This document shows, piece by piece, positions 1 through 10,274 of a stretch of 64,000 nucleotides of DNA; the first letter of the stretch is position 1; each line of letters starts with the position of its first letter. Below the pieces are notes generated by a model. That model was given only the letters and a program-made list of their open reading frames with translations, ran no database searches and was not told the DNA's origin. This DNA comes from Rhizoclosmatium globosum (taxonomy: Eukaryota > Chytridiomycota > Chytridiomycetes > Chytridiales > Chytriomycetaceae). The DNA is taken from positions 1 to 64,000 of the forward strand of contig MCGO01000176.1 of NCBI GenBank assembly GCA_002104985.1. Direction: 5' to 3'. A program made the position numbers and the translations under genes.

Positions 1-522
1 GTCAAAGTCAGTATACATAACCTTATAATCACAGAATAGTATAGCAATCTCACCGGTCCAAACTCGTCTTTCACATATTGGTTGTACAGCTTGTGATTGC
101 TGACATCAATATCAAGATCTTTATCACACCTGACCTTATCGATTCGTGAAACCACAAAGTAGCCCTGTCCACAGAACCTCTTTGAAGTGCAAAGTTGAAT
201 AGAGAAGTCGTTTGGAAGGAGGGATTCAACTGGGACACAGTTCCCTTCAAAGTTCTTTTGTGTTTGAACAGCTTTATCGAATGCCTCCCACTTTTGGCAG
301 ATTGGATCTTTTGTCCATCCATCTTCAGAGAGCCCAAATGTGGAGTCTTTTCGAGTGTTGGAAGCTTGCGTTGTACTATCAGTGGAACCCTTGACTACTA
401 CTTGACATTATCTCAGGTTGCACCCGACTTTCTTGGATATTGATCATGGAGAACATCGAAAACATGAGCGATACAGCTACAACAGCTGCAAACACTTTCG
501 GTAGCCTCGCTTGGAAGGTCAT
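1..522 (-). CDS. Unidentified type II membrane protein, N-terminal part (runs off the window)
   Basis: Reading leftward from an ATG at 522, exon 1 (522-424) encodes 33 residues with a short basic start and a hydrophobic stretch, VFAAVVAVSLMFSMFSM, that looks like a signal anchor. A 34-nt GT-AG intron (423-390) joins it in phase to exon 2 (389-54), which stays open for 112 codons. Exon 2 is Cys-containing and aromatic-rich (for example the segment CTSKRFCGQGYFVVSR). A donor (GTGAGA) follows at 53, so the gene continues beyond the window. The layout, a short cytoplasmic tail, one helix and a lumenal Cys-containing domain, is what Golgi or ER enzymes such as glycosyltransferases show, but no family is recognised. 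The 34-nt intron is unusually short; without it exon 1 ends at a stop. Confidence 0.55.
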
Positions 523-614
523 TTGTGTCACCGACAGTCAGTGCCTTGAACAGGAGATAAAAGGGAATTGAATGTTCTTTACGATTTTATCAATTTAAAT
601 AAGTACAATCACTT

Positions 615-3419
615 TTACCACACGAGTTGTACCCTCAAACCACAGTCTGCCTCAACAGTCCCACTCCCCTCCCAACGCATCCGTATTCTTCATAAACCCA
701 TCCGTCCTTCCACGTCAGCTCTGCTTTCCAACGGACCATCCATCAACGAGTGCTGCGATCCGTTCTTTGAGTTGCGCTACTGTCATGTGGAATCCAGGCG
801 CCTGAAAGAGTGTGTGTCTGGTTCGTGACGGTGTCGAGGATAGTGAGGTGTGGGATTGTGTTGCATCGAGTTTTTGGCGTTTGTTGGTTCAAGGGAGTCA
901 CGTCTTCTCTTGGTCGCCAGGTGGCGTGAGGAGTGCTGTTGATGTGTGGTGGGGTGTCACCAAAGGCAGGAGTGCGGTGGTGGGGCACCATATCCAGCAC
1001 CAGGAGTGCACCAGCTGCAAACTGGGAGGTGGAGGTGGGGGCTCTGCATTGGATATGGAACTGGAGGTGCAGCCATAGGATACGCAACAGGAGGCATTCC
1101 TGGTGGACCATTCAGGTGGTAAAGGCATCGCTACAGGTACAGGTGGCATCATCATACTAACAGGTCGTGGTGGCAGCCTCTGTTGCTGTTGCTGTCCAGG
1201 CAATTGTGGTCCAACTTTCCAGCAGAATCCTCCTCAGGCGGTTGAACAAACCCAGTCTGCATAAAGTTCTCCAACGCGGCAAGTTGAACTTTCTGCGTTG
1301 TCGCACCAATACTCGTAGAGTGTCCATCCCAAACAACCTTCTCCTTGGCTCTCTCCTTTTCCTCTTCAAGCCGTCTTTTCTTCTCCTCTTCTTCACCACC
1401 AAAAATATCCGTACGGTATCCACTCAACGACTCAAGTTCTTGGCAAATCCACAGCTGCAAGGTTTGTTGTTCGGTTTTTGGAGTCAGCTGCTGATTTCTG
1501 CTGAGCCCATTTCGGGTCCAGCAGTTCAATACGCATGTGTTCTGCCATCTCTGATACTTTGACGGGTTGGTTACAACGGGGACAGAGTTGTGTTGGTTCG
1601 TTGTGTGATGATTTGGATCCTCCGATTTTGGGGGCATAGTCCGTACGAATTTTGATATTTTTCGAACTTGAAGTTGCAATCATGCGAGGAATGAAGGAAG
1701 AAGCTGGCGCAGAGGAGGGAGCTCCAGGAGCATCATCATCATCCTCCATTTCCATTTCTTGGTCGTCGTCATCTTCATCGGCAGGTGGAGGTGGTTGAGC
1801 AAAACTTGAGGAAGGAGCTGGCGGCGCCGGTCCAGATGTTGTTGGCTTTGGTGGCAGACCTGCTGCTGAAGGTGGAACTTTCGCAGGTGCAGGTGCAGTC
1901 AGAGAATCTTTTGCGAGTGCACTCTTTTCCACCAGTGTCAGTCTGTCAGTCATGTTAGTGAGCTGATGTAGAAAGATCTTGCTGTATGCTCCCTAATTCT
2001 TATTCGCTGCACTGGTGCGCAATAATACACAATACGAAGTTCCATAGGGTATTGTCTGCGTTCCAAAAAGCTTCGCTTTTGATTTGCTTCCGACTTCGTC
2101 GGTACACCTCCTAATTGTTTGCTTTCGACATCGACTTTTCTTTCCGACTTCGTCGGTCCACCTTCTCATTGTCTGCATTCCAAAAGCTACGCTTTTTGAT
2201 TTCCTTTCGACTTTGTCGGTCTTCGCTTCTAATTTGATGCCTGCATTCCAAAAAGCTACGCTTTTGATTTCTTTTCGACTTCGTCGATCTTTCTTCCCGA
2301 CTTCGTCGACCAAACGCTTGTTCCTCGCTCTACTCCTCTCCAGTCCTCGCTTCGCTCAGTCCTCGCTCCACTCGCTCAAAAAAAACACGAACCCTTTGAG
2401 ATCCGCGACAGAAATAGGAAGAGCAAACTCCGTCCCCCACTCATCCCCCTCCAAAAACTCTACCGAATCAACAACAACAAAATCATGCCAATCAACCTCC
2501 TGAAAAGCGCGTTTTTCCAGTTCTGCCTCCAAATCGCGTTCCTTCTTTTCTCTTTGAGCCTTCGCACGCAGTTCCGCACGGACATGGGCGACATCGAGGA
2601 GGGGTTGCTTGGAAGCGACAAAGTCTTGCAGGAGTTGAGATTGAGATTTGATTGGCATAAGAATTTTGGTGTATTGAGAGACGTATGCGTTGAAGAGGGA
2701 GTGGAGGGAGTGGTTTTGACGAAGGAAGTCGAATTGAGGGTTACGAGATTCACGGGATGCGAGCTATGATGAGGGAGGGTGGATAGAAATTAGTTTCAAA
2801 CGATAGTGTGAAATTGAATTGGTGTTGGATGGACAACGCGAGTGTGTTATCCACAATCGTCGAGACTCTCCTCAAGTCCCCCTTCCAATCCCATATCAGT
2901 AAATACACACACAAACACACCTGAGTCAAGAAAGCACGCCCGTTTCTTGCAACAAACTGAGCCGTCAGTTTGACAACATCCAAATCCGAAGCAGAGACCG
3001 ATGGCATTTCGACTGAGAATTCGTATTCTTTGACCGATACTTTTGCAGTTCTTGTTCGACTTGCGGGGCTGTCTGTTGCTGTTGTTGTTGCTGTTGCGCA
3101 GTTTGTTGTTGTTGATTGGTGGTTGTTGAAGCAGGAGCCGCTGGATTCGCAGCAAACTCAGCCACGCGTTCTTGTAGTATCTATTAGAGTAGTTAGAGTA
3201 GTTAGGTAGGTTACTAGGAAGCAAGACCAACCTGTGGTAGGGATCGAGTTGGTTTAAGAAACAGAACTTTGGATCGTTCTTGTTCTGGTCTCTGAGACGC
3301 TCTTCGAACTGGAGCCCATTTGCTGATTTTGCAATAAAGCGGGCTGTCTTGTCGGCAATCTCTTTGATGCCTGGTGGAGGGATGATTTCAGGTGGTTGTT
3401 GTTGGTGTGGTTCAACCAT
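615..3419 (-). CDS. SF3A1: Splicing factor 3A subunit 1 (SF3A1/Prp21-like), several frame breaks
   Basis: U2 snRNP component that acts in branch-site recognition in the nucleus. Landmarks from the ATG at 3419: first SURP module (IIPPPGIKEIADKTARFIAK, then NDPKF, DPYH), Q-rich linker, second SURP module (DLDVVKLTAQFVARNGR, then QFDFLRQNHSL), the VDWHDFVVVDSVEF block, an acidic/proline stretch, the EHMRIELLDPKW block near 1530, RTDIFG and VVWDGHS near 1400-1300, a proline-rich tail, and a ubiquitin-like end (MTVAQLKERIAALVDGW, FMKNTDALG). Introns are visible near 3190-3235, 2767-2920 and 1986-2390; the last holds a hairpin-rich repeat. The frame must shift near 3050, 1440, 1090, 790 and 730 without a plausible intron. 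The break near 3050 is fixed by one extra A in an A run. Missing bases in the assembly are more likely than a pseudogene, since this is normally an essential single-copy gene. Confidence 0.85.
1995..2345 (-). repeat. Hairpin-rich repeat inside an SF3A1 intron
   Basis: About four loosely tandem units fill most of the intron. Each carries a short palindrome of the CGAC-GAA-GTCG type (GAA loop), and three also carry an AAAAGC-GT-AGCTTTT type palindrome followed by GGAATGCAG. Spacing between units varies from roughly 55 to 80 bp. A related stretch lies at 4046-4195 in the opposite orientation, so this is a dispersed repeat rather than a local slippage product. No coding capacity is seen. Confidence 0.7.
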
Positions 3420-3466
3420 TGGATTGGAGTCAGTAGAATCTGTTTTCGCTTTTGACTTTGAACAAA
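3420..3466. promoter_or_regulatory. Shared divergent promoter, SF3A1 / NDUFS5
   Basis: Only 47 bp separate the SF3A1 start codon (3419, minus) from the NDUFS5 start codon (3467, plus). Both 5' untranslated regions and the core promoters must therefore overlap, and co-regulation is likely. No TATA box is evident. Transcript starts may lie inside the neighbouring gene. Confidence 0.5.
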
Positions 3467-3856
3467 ATGGCTTCTGGTTCGTTCGTTGTCCCACTCACTT
3501 CTCCTAAGGAACTCTCCTAGGAACTCTCCTAGGAACACTAACTCAACCGTCTCCTAGGTTTCGGTACTTCGGGTGGCCGTGGTCGCTGCTTCTCCTTCTT
3601 CCAGGACTACGCGGGCTGCTTTGCCAACGCCGATTCACCAAAGGAGTGCATCAAACAGTACGAGGACTACCAGGAGTGTTTGTACCACAGAAAAGAGGTA
3701 CGTGCTTTTTGCTACTGCACTAGGAAACTAAAAAGGACTCAGATCTTGAGACTTAGACTTGTTCAGGAAGAGTGGGAGAGGCAGCAAAAGGTGAAGGCTG
3801 CTCAAAAGGGTGATGGCGGTTTCTTGTCGTTTATCCCGGGCTTTTCAAAGGCTTAA
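3467..3856 (+). CDS. NDUFS5: NADH:ubiquinone oxidoreductase subunit NDUFS5-like (twin CX9C protein)
   Basis: Three exons (3467-3476, 3558-3697, 3767-3856) give 79 residues. The protein begins MASGFGTSGGRGRC, the typical start of the 15-kDa complex I accessory subunit. It carries two CX9C pairs: C-FSFFQDYAG-C and C-IKQYEDYQE-C. Such proteins are imported into the mitochondrial intermembrane space and oxidised by Mia40; NDUFS5 then joins the membrane arm of complex I. Length fits the small fungal members of the family. Exon 1 is only 10 nt. The first intron contains repeated AACTCTCCTAGG-type units, giving several alternative CTAG acceptors; only the last one (ending 3557) keeps the frame. The gene is divergent from SF3A1. 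Confidence 0.88.
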
Positions 3857-4045
3857 AGAGTTTGCTTGATTGGATTGGATCAGTGAGAGGGAGGACCTTG
3901 ACATCAACTTCATTTACACCAAGTCGTTCTTCAAAGTCTCCTTGTATTATCCAGTCGCAATACCTGAATACATACAAAAATACCACACACTTATTCAAAA
4001 TTCTCGTGCTCGAAGGGATCTTTCAGTCTGTAAAGTAATCATCAA

Positions 4046-4195
4046 TTGTCGTCGATGGAGGAGATATCGACAAAGTCGAATCGACTAAGTCGAGAGGAAA
4101 TCAAACAGCGTAGCTTTCGGGAATGCAGGCTGTACCGTCAAAGTCGGGATGGAGTCAATAAGCTTCGCTTTTTGGACCAGAGTCAGTTATTTATG
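4046..4195 (+). repeat. Second copy of the hairpin-rich dispersed repeat
   Basis: This stretch repeats the elements seen in the SF3A1 intron: ATCGACAAAGTCGA and TCGACTAAGTCGA palindromes, an AGCGTAGCTTTCGGGAATGCAGG segment and an AAGCTTCGCTTTTTGG segment. Relative to the intron copy it is inverted. It lies in the 3' region of NDUFS5 and may be transcribed in its 3' UTR. No ORF of note is present. Confidence 0.6.
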
Positions 4196-4281
4196 GAGTA
4201 CATATTTCGCACCCTCTGTTACAAGGTGTGCTGTTTTCGCCCAACAGGTAAATTATGCAGCCAGTCAACGAATTTATGTCA

Positions 4282-4590
4282 CTCCATCACAACCCAACTC
4301 GAACAGTATCCAACTCACTCCGATAACAACTATCAGCAACAAGTGCATCCCGAAACTTTTCATACCCCAACGCATCACTCCCTCCTCCTCCACTTCCTCC
4401 ACTTCCTCCTCCCACCACCCCAACAAACCCACTCAACTGCTCACAAATCTCTTCCGCAATCTTAACATGCTCCACCAACTCCACATTCGCATACGGCACA
4501 AAAAGTCCCCTCAGATTCTCACACGTAAAGTATTTAACCCCTTGCACAGTACCGTTATGTTTCCCTACAGGTTGATCCAACTATCCCTCC
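4282..4590 (-). pseudogene. Partial duplicate of the EF-hand/CAP-Gly gene 3' end
   Basis: This ~300-bp stretch is nearly identical to 4646-4945, the last part of the neighbouring gene. It encodes the same CAP-Gly core (GKHNGTVQGVKYF) and the same C-terminus (SELDTVRVGL), with a slightly longer Gly/Ser linker. The match stops just upstream of the CAP-Gly core, where unrelated sequence begins, so the copy has no start codon and half a domain. High identity with in-frame differences suggests a recent tandem duplication. It could serve as an alternative terminal exon only if splicing joins it, which is not evident. Confidence 0.75.
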
Positions 4591-4650
4591 AAACACGCCA
4601 CCAGAAAAGTTTGCATACACAAGTTTGGCAGACAGCTTTATTCCACTCCA

Positions 4651-5698
4651 TCACAACCCAACTCGAACAGTATCCAACTCACTCCGATAACAACTATCCG
4701 CAACAAGTGCATCCCGAAACTTTTCATACCCCAACGCATCACTCCCTCCTCCAATTCCACTTCCACTTCCTCCTCCCACCCCAACAAACCCACTCAACTG
4801 CTCACAAATCTCTTCCGCAATCTTAACATGCTCCACCAACTCCACATTCGCATACGGCACAAAAAGCCCCCTCAGATTCTCACACGTAAAGTATTTAACC
4901 CCTTGCACAGTACCGTTATGTTTGCCCACAGGTTGATCCAACTCAATCCCAACCCAAACCCCCGCCGCGAACTTTGTCTCCCCGATATGGCGTACGGTTC
5001 CAAGCCGTCCATCTGCGCGGACGCGGACGCGGTCTGAGAGCGCGTATTTGTGGTGAGTGAGTTGACTGATGAAGATGGATATGTCGGGTGGGGTGAGGAC
5101 GCCGTCTTGGTCGTAGTCGAGGACTTTGAAGAGGAATTTTATGCGGTCTTCTAGGGTGTATAGTTTCCATTCGGAGAGTTTGGAGAGGTATTCGTCAAAG
5201 GTTATTTCTTTGCCTGTGGGGAAGAGGGTGTAGTAGACCTAGTTGTTGTTTGAGGTTGGATGATTTTGATTCATTTGACTGCTCGAGGTCGAATATTACA
5301 CAACGTACGCGATTCAATAGCCAGTCTAATTTAAGTTGCTCTGGGAACAGAGGAGTTTCGGTGCGTGGATCAATGTAGATGGTTCCTTTACGCGCAGGAG
5401 GATGTTTTGTTTTAGACGACTTGTGATCAGCAGCAGGAGGTGCGCCATTCTTTGTTGGCGAGACTAGATTCAGAGGAGGCACGTTTGGTTGATAGTCTTC
5501 TGAGAGAATCGGCGCTTTTATGGCGCGATACCTGTCAAACTATATTCAGACGTGGCTCTCTTGTTTAATAGAATCACACTTTGTGGCTACTTACCGTCTG
5601 AATGCAAACTCAACCTCGGCGACTGTAAATCCTTTGGCGCAGTACCGATATATATCCCGGACTGATAAATGAGTGTCTGTTGAGAGTCCTTGACCCAT
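4651..5698 (-). CDS. N-myristoylation-type EF-hand/CAP-Gly protein
   Basis: Three exons (5698-5595, 5531-5309, 5238-4651) join in phase to 304 residues. The N-terminus MGQGLST fits the MGxxxS/T myristoylation signal. A Pro/Lys-rich middle leads to an EF-hand at about residues 142-168 with loop DYDQDGVLTPPD (Asp at loop positions 1, 3, 5, Gly at 6, Asp at 12). A CAP-Gly domain follows at about residues 172-238, with GVWVGIELDQPVGKHNGT and a GKHNG signature in place of the usual GKNDG. The C-terminus is a helical segment with a Gly/Ser-rich insert. CAP-Gly domains bind C-terminal EEY/F motifs of alpha-tubulin and EB1, so a calcium-sensitive, membrane-tethered microtubule adaptor is a fair inference. 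A partial copy of its last exon lies directly downstream. Confidence 0.75.
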
Positions 5699-5743
5699 TC
5701 CACTGTTTTTGTTCCTCGAAACCTTTTTGTAATGAATATAAGC

Positions 5744-6209
5744 TCATTGTCCCGCCTTGAATAGTTTTAATCAGTTAAGCAACTCTTGCTTTCAACGCCT
5801 ATGATACCTTCTCGTTTTGCAGATAATCGACTGTCTTAGCCTTTGTTTCAGCATTGACAAGTCGACTTTCCAGTTCTTGAATTCGAAAAGACTCACGAGA
5901 GAAACCTGCATAAATTGTATTGCAGTCATCATTCACAAGAACCAATGCATATGGTCAGCTTCAATCAGTTTCGATTTGATTTCACGGAGCTTTGTCCCCG
6001 CAATTCCTGCTTTTCCAGCTGCGAACAGAGGTCACGATTATCCTAATCAAACAGCTTATTTACTCCTGACAGCTGATGGTCTCGGTCTATCAATGCCTTC
6101 ACTTGCCACTGCAGTTCGACGTTGCGCCTTGTTAACCAATCGATTTCTTCGTCTCTCTGTTAGGATACACGTCTTTAGCACTCGAAAAAAGGAGCGTGGT
6201 AGCTGCCAT
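5744..6209 (-). CDS. Probable coiled-coil protein, gene model incomplete
   Basis: Several minus-strand pieces read like one helical protein: MAATTLLFSSAKDV from an ATG at 6209, then EEIDWLTRRNVELQWQVKAL, NRDLCSQLEK, TKLREIKSKLIEAD and RIQELESRLVNAETKAKTVD. The pieces lie in different frames and are separated by stops or possible donors. Only the last one has a clear donor (5807, GTATCA); splicing it to the acceptor near 5749 gives a stop at 5746-5744. Heptad-like spacing of hydrophobic residues supports a coiled coil. No family is recognised, and a decayed gene is also possible. The downstream start of the EF-hand/CAP-Gly gene lies within about 50 bp. Confidence 0.35.
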
Positions 6210-6494
6210 GGTGTTGATTTGGTGATTGGAGTATGCACTTACGATTGAATGGCTCTAATCGCCAAACGTCATGCGGGTCCCAAATCCTTAGTAATCAATG
6301 TAATCGATTGGTTGATATGTACCGTCTTGTTTTATTCAAAATGAATAATTCAAGCTGTGTAATCACGTCGCTGTTTTCTACATGAAGGTTAATAATATGA
6401 ACAACTCATCTTCTTCATCCCTCTACATAAGCCATTTTAGTTTGACTGATTGGTTGTCATCTAAAAATTTGAGTGTGATTAATCGCTGTTGCAA

Positions 6495-8741
6495 ATGCTA
6501 AAACCCATAGTTACGGTTGATCGCAACAACATCCTCGGCGAAGGGGCCTACAGCGTAGTATGTGCAGGAACATACAAGACCAGCCAAGTTGCGATCAAGA
6601 CTTTCAAGAAAGTGGCCGGGAAGGATGGATCTGAACTACTCCAAGCAATTGAGAAAGAGGCAGCGATGGGTGCCCAACTCCGCCATCCAAACATTATACA
6701 TTTCTGGGGACAAAGTGTTGATCTAGTTACAGGAGATCCGGTCCTTGTATTCGACCGCCTTGGAAAGAGTGTGTACGATGCCATACGCGAAAACCTGCCT
6801 CCCACAGTTGCCACTCGAAACAAGTGGCTCCTTGATACTGCCCATGCTCTAGATTACTTGCATTCACAAGATCCACCTGTTATCCATCGCGATCTGAAGC
6901 CCGATAATATCCTGCTTGGTGCGTACTACCCTTAACTGTTAAACAAATCAAACACAACCTCACTTACACAAACTACGCGTTCAGACATAACATCCCAGAA
7001 AGCCGTCCTCGCAGACTTTGGATTGCCTTCAAGCCTTTCCCTAAGCCTCTCCCTTCACACAACATACTCAAAGGACAAGCTCCCAACAACTAGTCATAGC
7101 TCTTTCACCCCTCCAGAGGCATACGTGGTGGGATATAAGCCGTCCTCTGAATACGACGTCTTCAGTTTCGGAATGGCAATGTATTTTATCCTCACACGAC
7201 ACTGGCCTTTTGAGGGCAAGGAAATGATTGAGAAACCATGTATTGTGGAATCATGGATAAGGAATGGTAGCCGGCCAGATCGGTATGGAACTAAAGATTA
7301 TTCTCAGCCTGTGGATGTTGTAGCAGATGGATTGTGGGACCTGATTGAAAGCTGTTGGAGCCAGGACCCTGATTACAGACCAAAGTTTGCAACAATCATT
7401 TTAGATGTTGAAGCTTGGACTGTTATTCATCCTAAAAACCACAGTAAGTGACATCCATTATTCAGTTAAAATTGTTAATCAGTTTAATTAATTTACATAG
7501 ATCATAAAGAGTTGATGTCCTCAGGAATATACTTTTATGGAAAAAAGGAATACAGAAAGGCAGTGGAACTCTTTACCCCACCAGCTAATGAAGGAGACGC
7601 TTACTGCCAATTATTTTTGGGGTGTTGTTATGAAAAGGGCCAAGGGGTTCCAAAAAACTTTGTAGAAGCTATGCATTGGTATCAAAAGTCTGCTGAACTA
7701 GGGAATGCTGTGGCTCAAAACAGTTTGGGGGACTATTTTTATGAAGGGCCTCGAGTATCTCAAGATTTTGATGAAGCTGTGTACTGGTATCAGAAGTCTG
7801 CTGACCAAAGGAATGCACAGGCTCAGAACAACTTGGGGTTCTGTTACAGATATGGCCATGGAGTGTTTCAAGATTATTCAGAAGCTGTACGCTTGTATCG
7901 GAAGTCTGCCGACCAAGGAAACCCACATGCTCAAGTCAACTTGGGGATCTGTTACCTGCATGGCCAAGGAGTGTCTCAAGATTATGCTGAGGCTGTGTGC
8001 TGGTATCAAAAGTCTGCTGACCAAGGGAATGCACTGGCTCAAGTTCACTTGGGATTTTGTTACGATAAAGGCTTTGGAGTGCCTCAAGATTATGTTGAAG
8101 CTGTGCAGTGGTATCAGAAGTCTGCTGATCAAGGGAATGCAGAGGCACAGTACAACTTGGGGGTTTGTTACAAGAATGGGCAGGGAGTGCCTCAAGATTG
8201 TGCTGAAGCTATACGCTGGTATCAGAAGTCTGCTGACCAAGGGAATGCAGAGGCACAGAAGAATTTGGGGAACTGTTACTTTTACGCCCAAGGAGTGCCT
8301 CAAGATTATGCTGAAGCTGTGAGCGGGTATCAAAAGTCTGCTTATCAAGGAAATGCTGATGCGCAGGGCAATTTGGGGTTCTGTTACTATTATGGCAAAG
8401 GAGTTCCTCAAGATTATGCTGAAGCAGTGCACTGGTTTCAAAAGTCTGCTGACCAAGGGAATGCACTGGCTCAAGTTCACTTGGGAATCTGTTACGAAAA
8501 AGGCTTTGGAGTGCCTCAAGATTTTGCTGAAGCAGTGCAGTGGTATCAAAAGTCTGCCAACCAAGGGAACGCACAAGCTCAAGTAAACTTGGGTGCCTGT
8601 TTTGAGATGGGTCATGGAGTTACTCAAGACTACAATCAAGCTGTAAGTTGGTTTCAAAAGGCTGTAGATCAAGGGTATGAAAAAGGCATACATCATTTGG
8701 CGAATGTTATCAAAAAGAACGAGCTTGCAGAGGTCAAATAA
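6495..8741 (+). CDS. Protein kinase fused to Sel1-like repeats
   Basis: Three exons (6495-6918, 6985-7443, 7501-8741) give 707 residues. The kinase domain (about residues 8-300) has the Gly loop GEGAYSVV, the lysine of VAIK (K35), HRDLKPDN (H131-R132-D133), DFG (152-154), a PPEA motif and SFGM, so it should be catalytically active; it looks tyrosine-kinase-like in class. It is followed by about ten 36-residue Sel1-like repeats with the pattern AxxxYxKSADQGNAxAQxNLGxCY. The repeats are also very alike at DNA level, so they were probably amplified recently and may vary in number between strains. Sel1 repeats are protein-binding scaffolds. Kinase-Sel1 fusions are known from amoebae and early fungi; substrate and pathway cannot be read here. 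Confidence 0.88.
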
Positions 8742-9214
8742 TTTTTCAGATGAAGGGGAACTGCTGGACAAGATGGAAGGAGTACTTCTTGCAGCTTAAA
8801 TTAACACTCAATCAAAAAATGAGGCAATAAAAGCAGAAACAATTGGAACACTTAATGCACTTGTGGAAGTGTTTAATGCATCAACACTTCCACATCCATG
8901 ATTTGGAACTCACTGATGGTGTTGGAACAGCTGTATCACTACCACCAGTAACAACCAGAACCTTTGCAGTTGTAGTTGTTGAAGGAAGAAGGTTCTGGTA
9001 GTTAAACAATATTGTCCCTGAGTAGTTGTCATTGTGACTTAGCTGAGATCAGCAACGCGTCCCCAAAACAAGCCTTTACTCTTGTAGCCCATTATTTATC
9101 ATGGATTAGTTGTCTGAACCCTCCCTTGTCCAATCCAATAAACAAACTCAACTGAATCACAGAGACATGAGAACCAATCTTTTAAAATGTCAATTTGAAA
9201 GAAAAATCATCAAA
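8742..9214 (+). other. No gene seen between the kinase gene and the eL13 array
   Basis: AT-rich sequence with stops in all frames. A short imperfect inverted stretch (GTGGAAGTGTTTAATGCA / TGCATCAACACTTCCAC) lies near 8855-8895. Nothing else is recognised. Confidence 0.5.
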
Positions 9215-10224
9215 TGTTTGATTAAAATTAACACACAAAATGCTGTGTTGATTCCAAAGGTTTACTTCTGCTTGGCCTTCTCCTCCTCAGCGGCAGCCTT
9301 TGCACGAGTCTCACAAACACACTTAAGCTTAGCGTTAGCGACACGGGCAGAGACTGTGCGGTATCTCTCAAATAAAATGCATCTATAAAACACATGAAAA
9401 CAAACAGATTGACTAAAATTAACACACGAAATGCTTTATTGATTCCAAAGCGGTAATAGCACGTTTACTTTTGCTTGGCCTTCTCCTCCTCAGCGGCAGC
9501 CTTTGCACGAGCCTCACGAACACCCTTAAGCTTAGTGAGAGTGACACGGGCAGAGACTGTGTAGTATCTCTCAAATAAAATGCATCTATAAAACACATGA
9601 AAACAAACAGGTTGACTAAAATTAACACACGAAATGCTTTATTGATTCCAAAGCGGTAATAGCACGTTTACTTCTGCTTAGCCTTCTCTTCCTTAGTACA
9701 GATTTGGTACGAGCCTCACAAACACCTGTAAGCTTAGCGTTAGTGACACGGGCAGAGACTGTGCGGTATCTCTCAAATAAAATGCATCTATAAAACACAT
9801 GAAAACAAACAGATTGACTAAAATTAACACACGAAATGCTTTATTGATTCCAAAGCGGTAATAGCACGTTTACTTCTGCTTGGCCTTCTCCTCCTCAGCG
9901 GCAGCCTTTGCACGAGCCTCACGAACACCCTTAAGCTTAGTGAGAGTGACACGGGCAGAGACTGTGTAGTATCTCTCAAATAAAATGCATCTATAAAACA
10001 CATGAAAACAAACAGGTTGACTAAAATTAACACACGAAATGCTTTATTGATTCCAAAGCGGTAATAGCACGTTTACTTCTGCTTAGCCTTCTCTTCCTTA
10101 GTACAGATTTGGTACGAGCCTCACAAACACCTGTAAGCTTAGCGTTAGTGACACGGGCAGAGACTGTGCGGTATCTCTCAAATAAAATGCATCTATAAAA
10201 CACATGAAAACAAACAGGTTGACT
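9215..10224 (-). repeat. Tandem array of five truncated eL13 3'-exon copies
   Basis: Five units of about 202-203 bp (9215-9414, 9415-9617, 9618-9819, 9820-10022, 10023-10224) each carry the end of the ribosomal protein eL13 coding sequence plus its 3' flank. Units 2 and 4 resemble each other most, as do 3 and 5, so a 405-bp dimer was duplicated. In units 2 and 4 the reading frame survives through the natural stop ([22 protein letters not shown]) but the residues before it differ from the intact gene (YYTVSARVTLT instead of [11 protein letters not shown]). Units 3 and 5 have lost this frame. Each unit also has a TTTTATAG sequence before the coding part that could act as a splice acceptor on the minus strand. 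Confidence 0.85.
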
Positions 10225-10274
10225 AAAATTAACACACGAAATGCTTTATTGATTCCAAAGCGGTAATAGCACGT

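Noticed and set aside
1953..2313. Minus-strand ORF rich in DEVGK repeats
   Set aside because: Translation of the palindromic intron repeat, lying inside an SF3A1 intron.
7705..8322. 205-codon alternative-frame ORF in the Sel1 region
   Set aside because: Same periodicity in a shifted frame; no known domain, and the main frame has clear Sel1 consensus.
7878..8771. 297-codon minus-strand ORF over the Sel1 repeats
   Set aside because: Antisense shadow of a periodic coding repeat; its own repeats mirror the Sel1 period.
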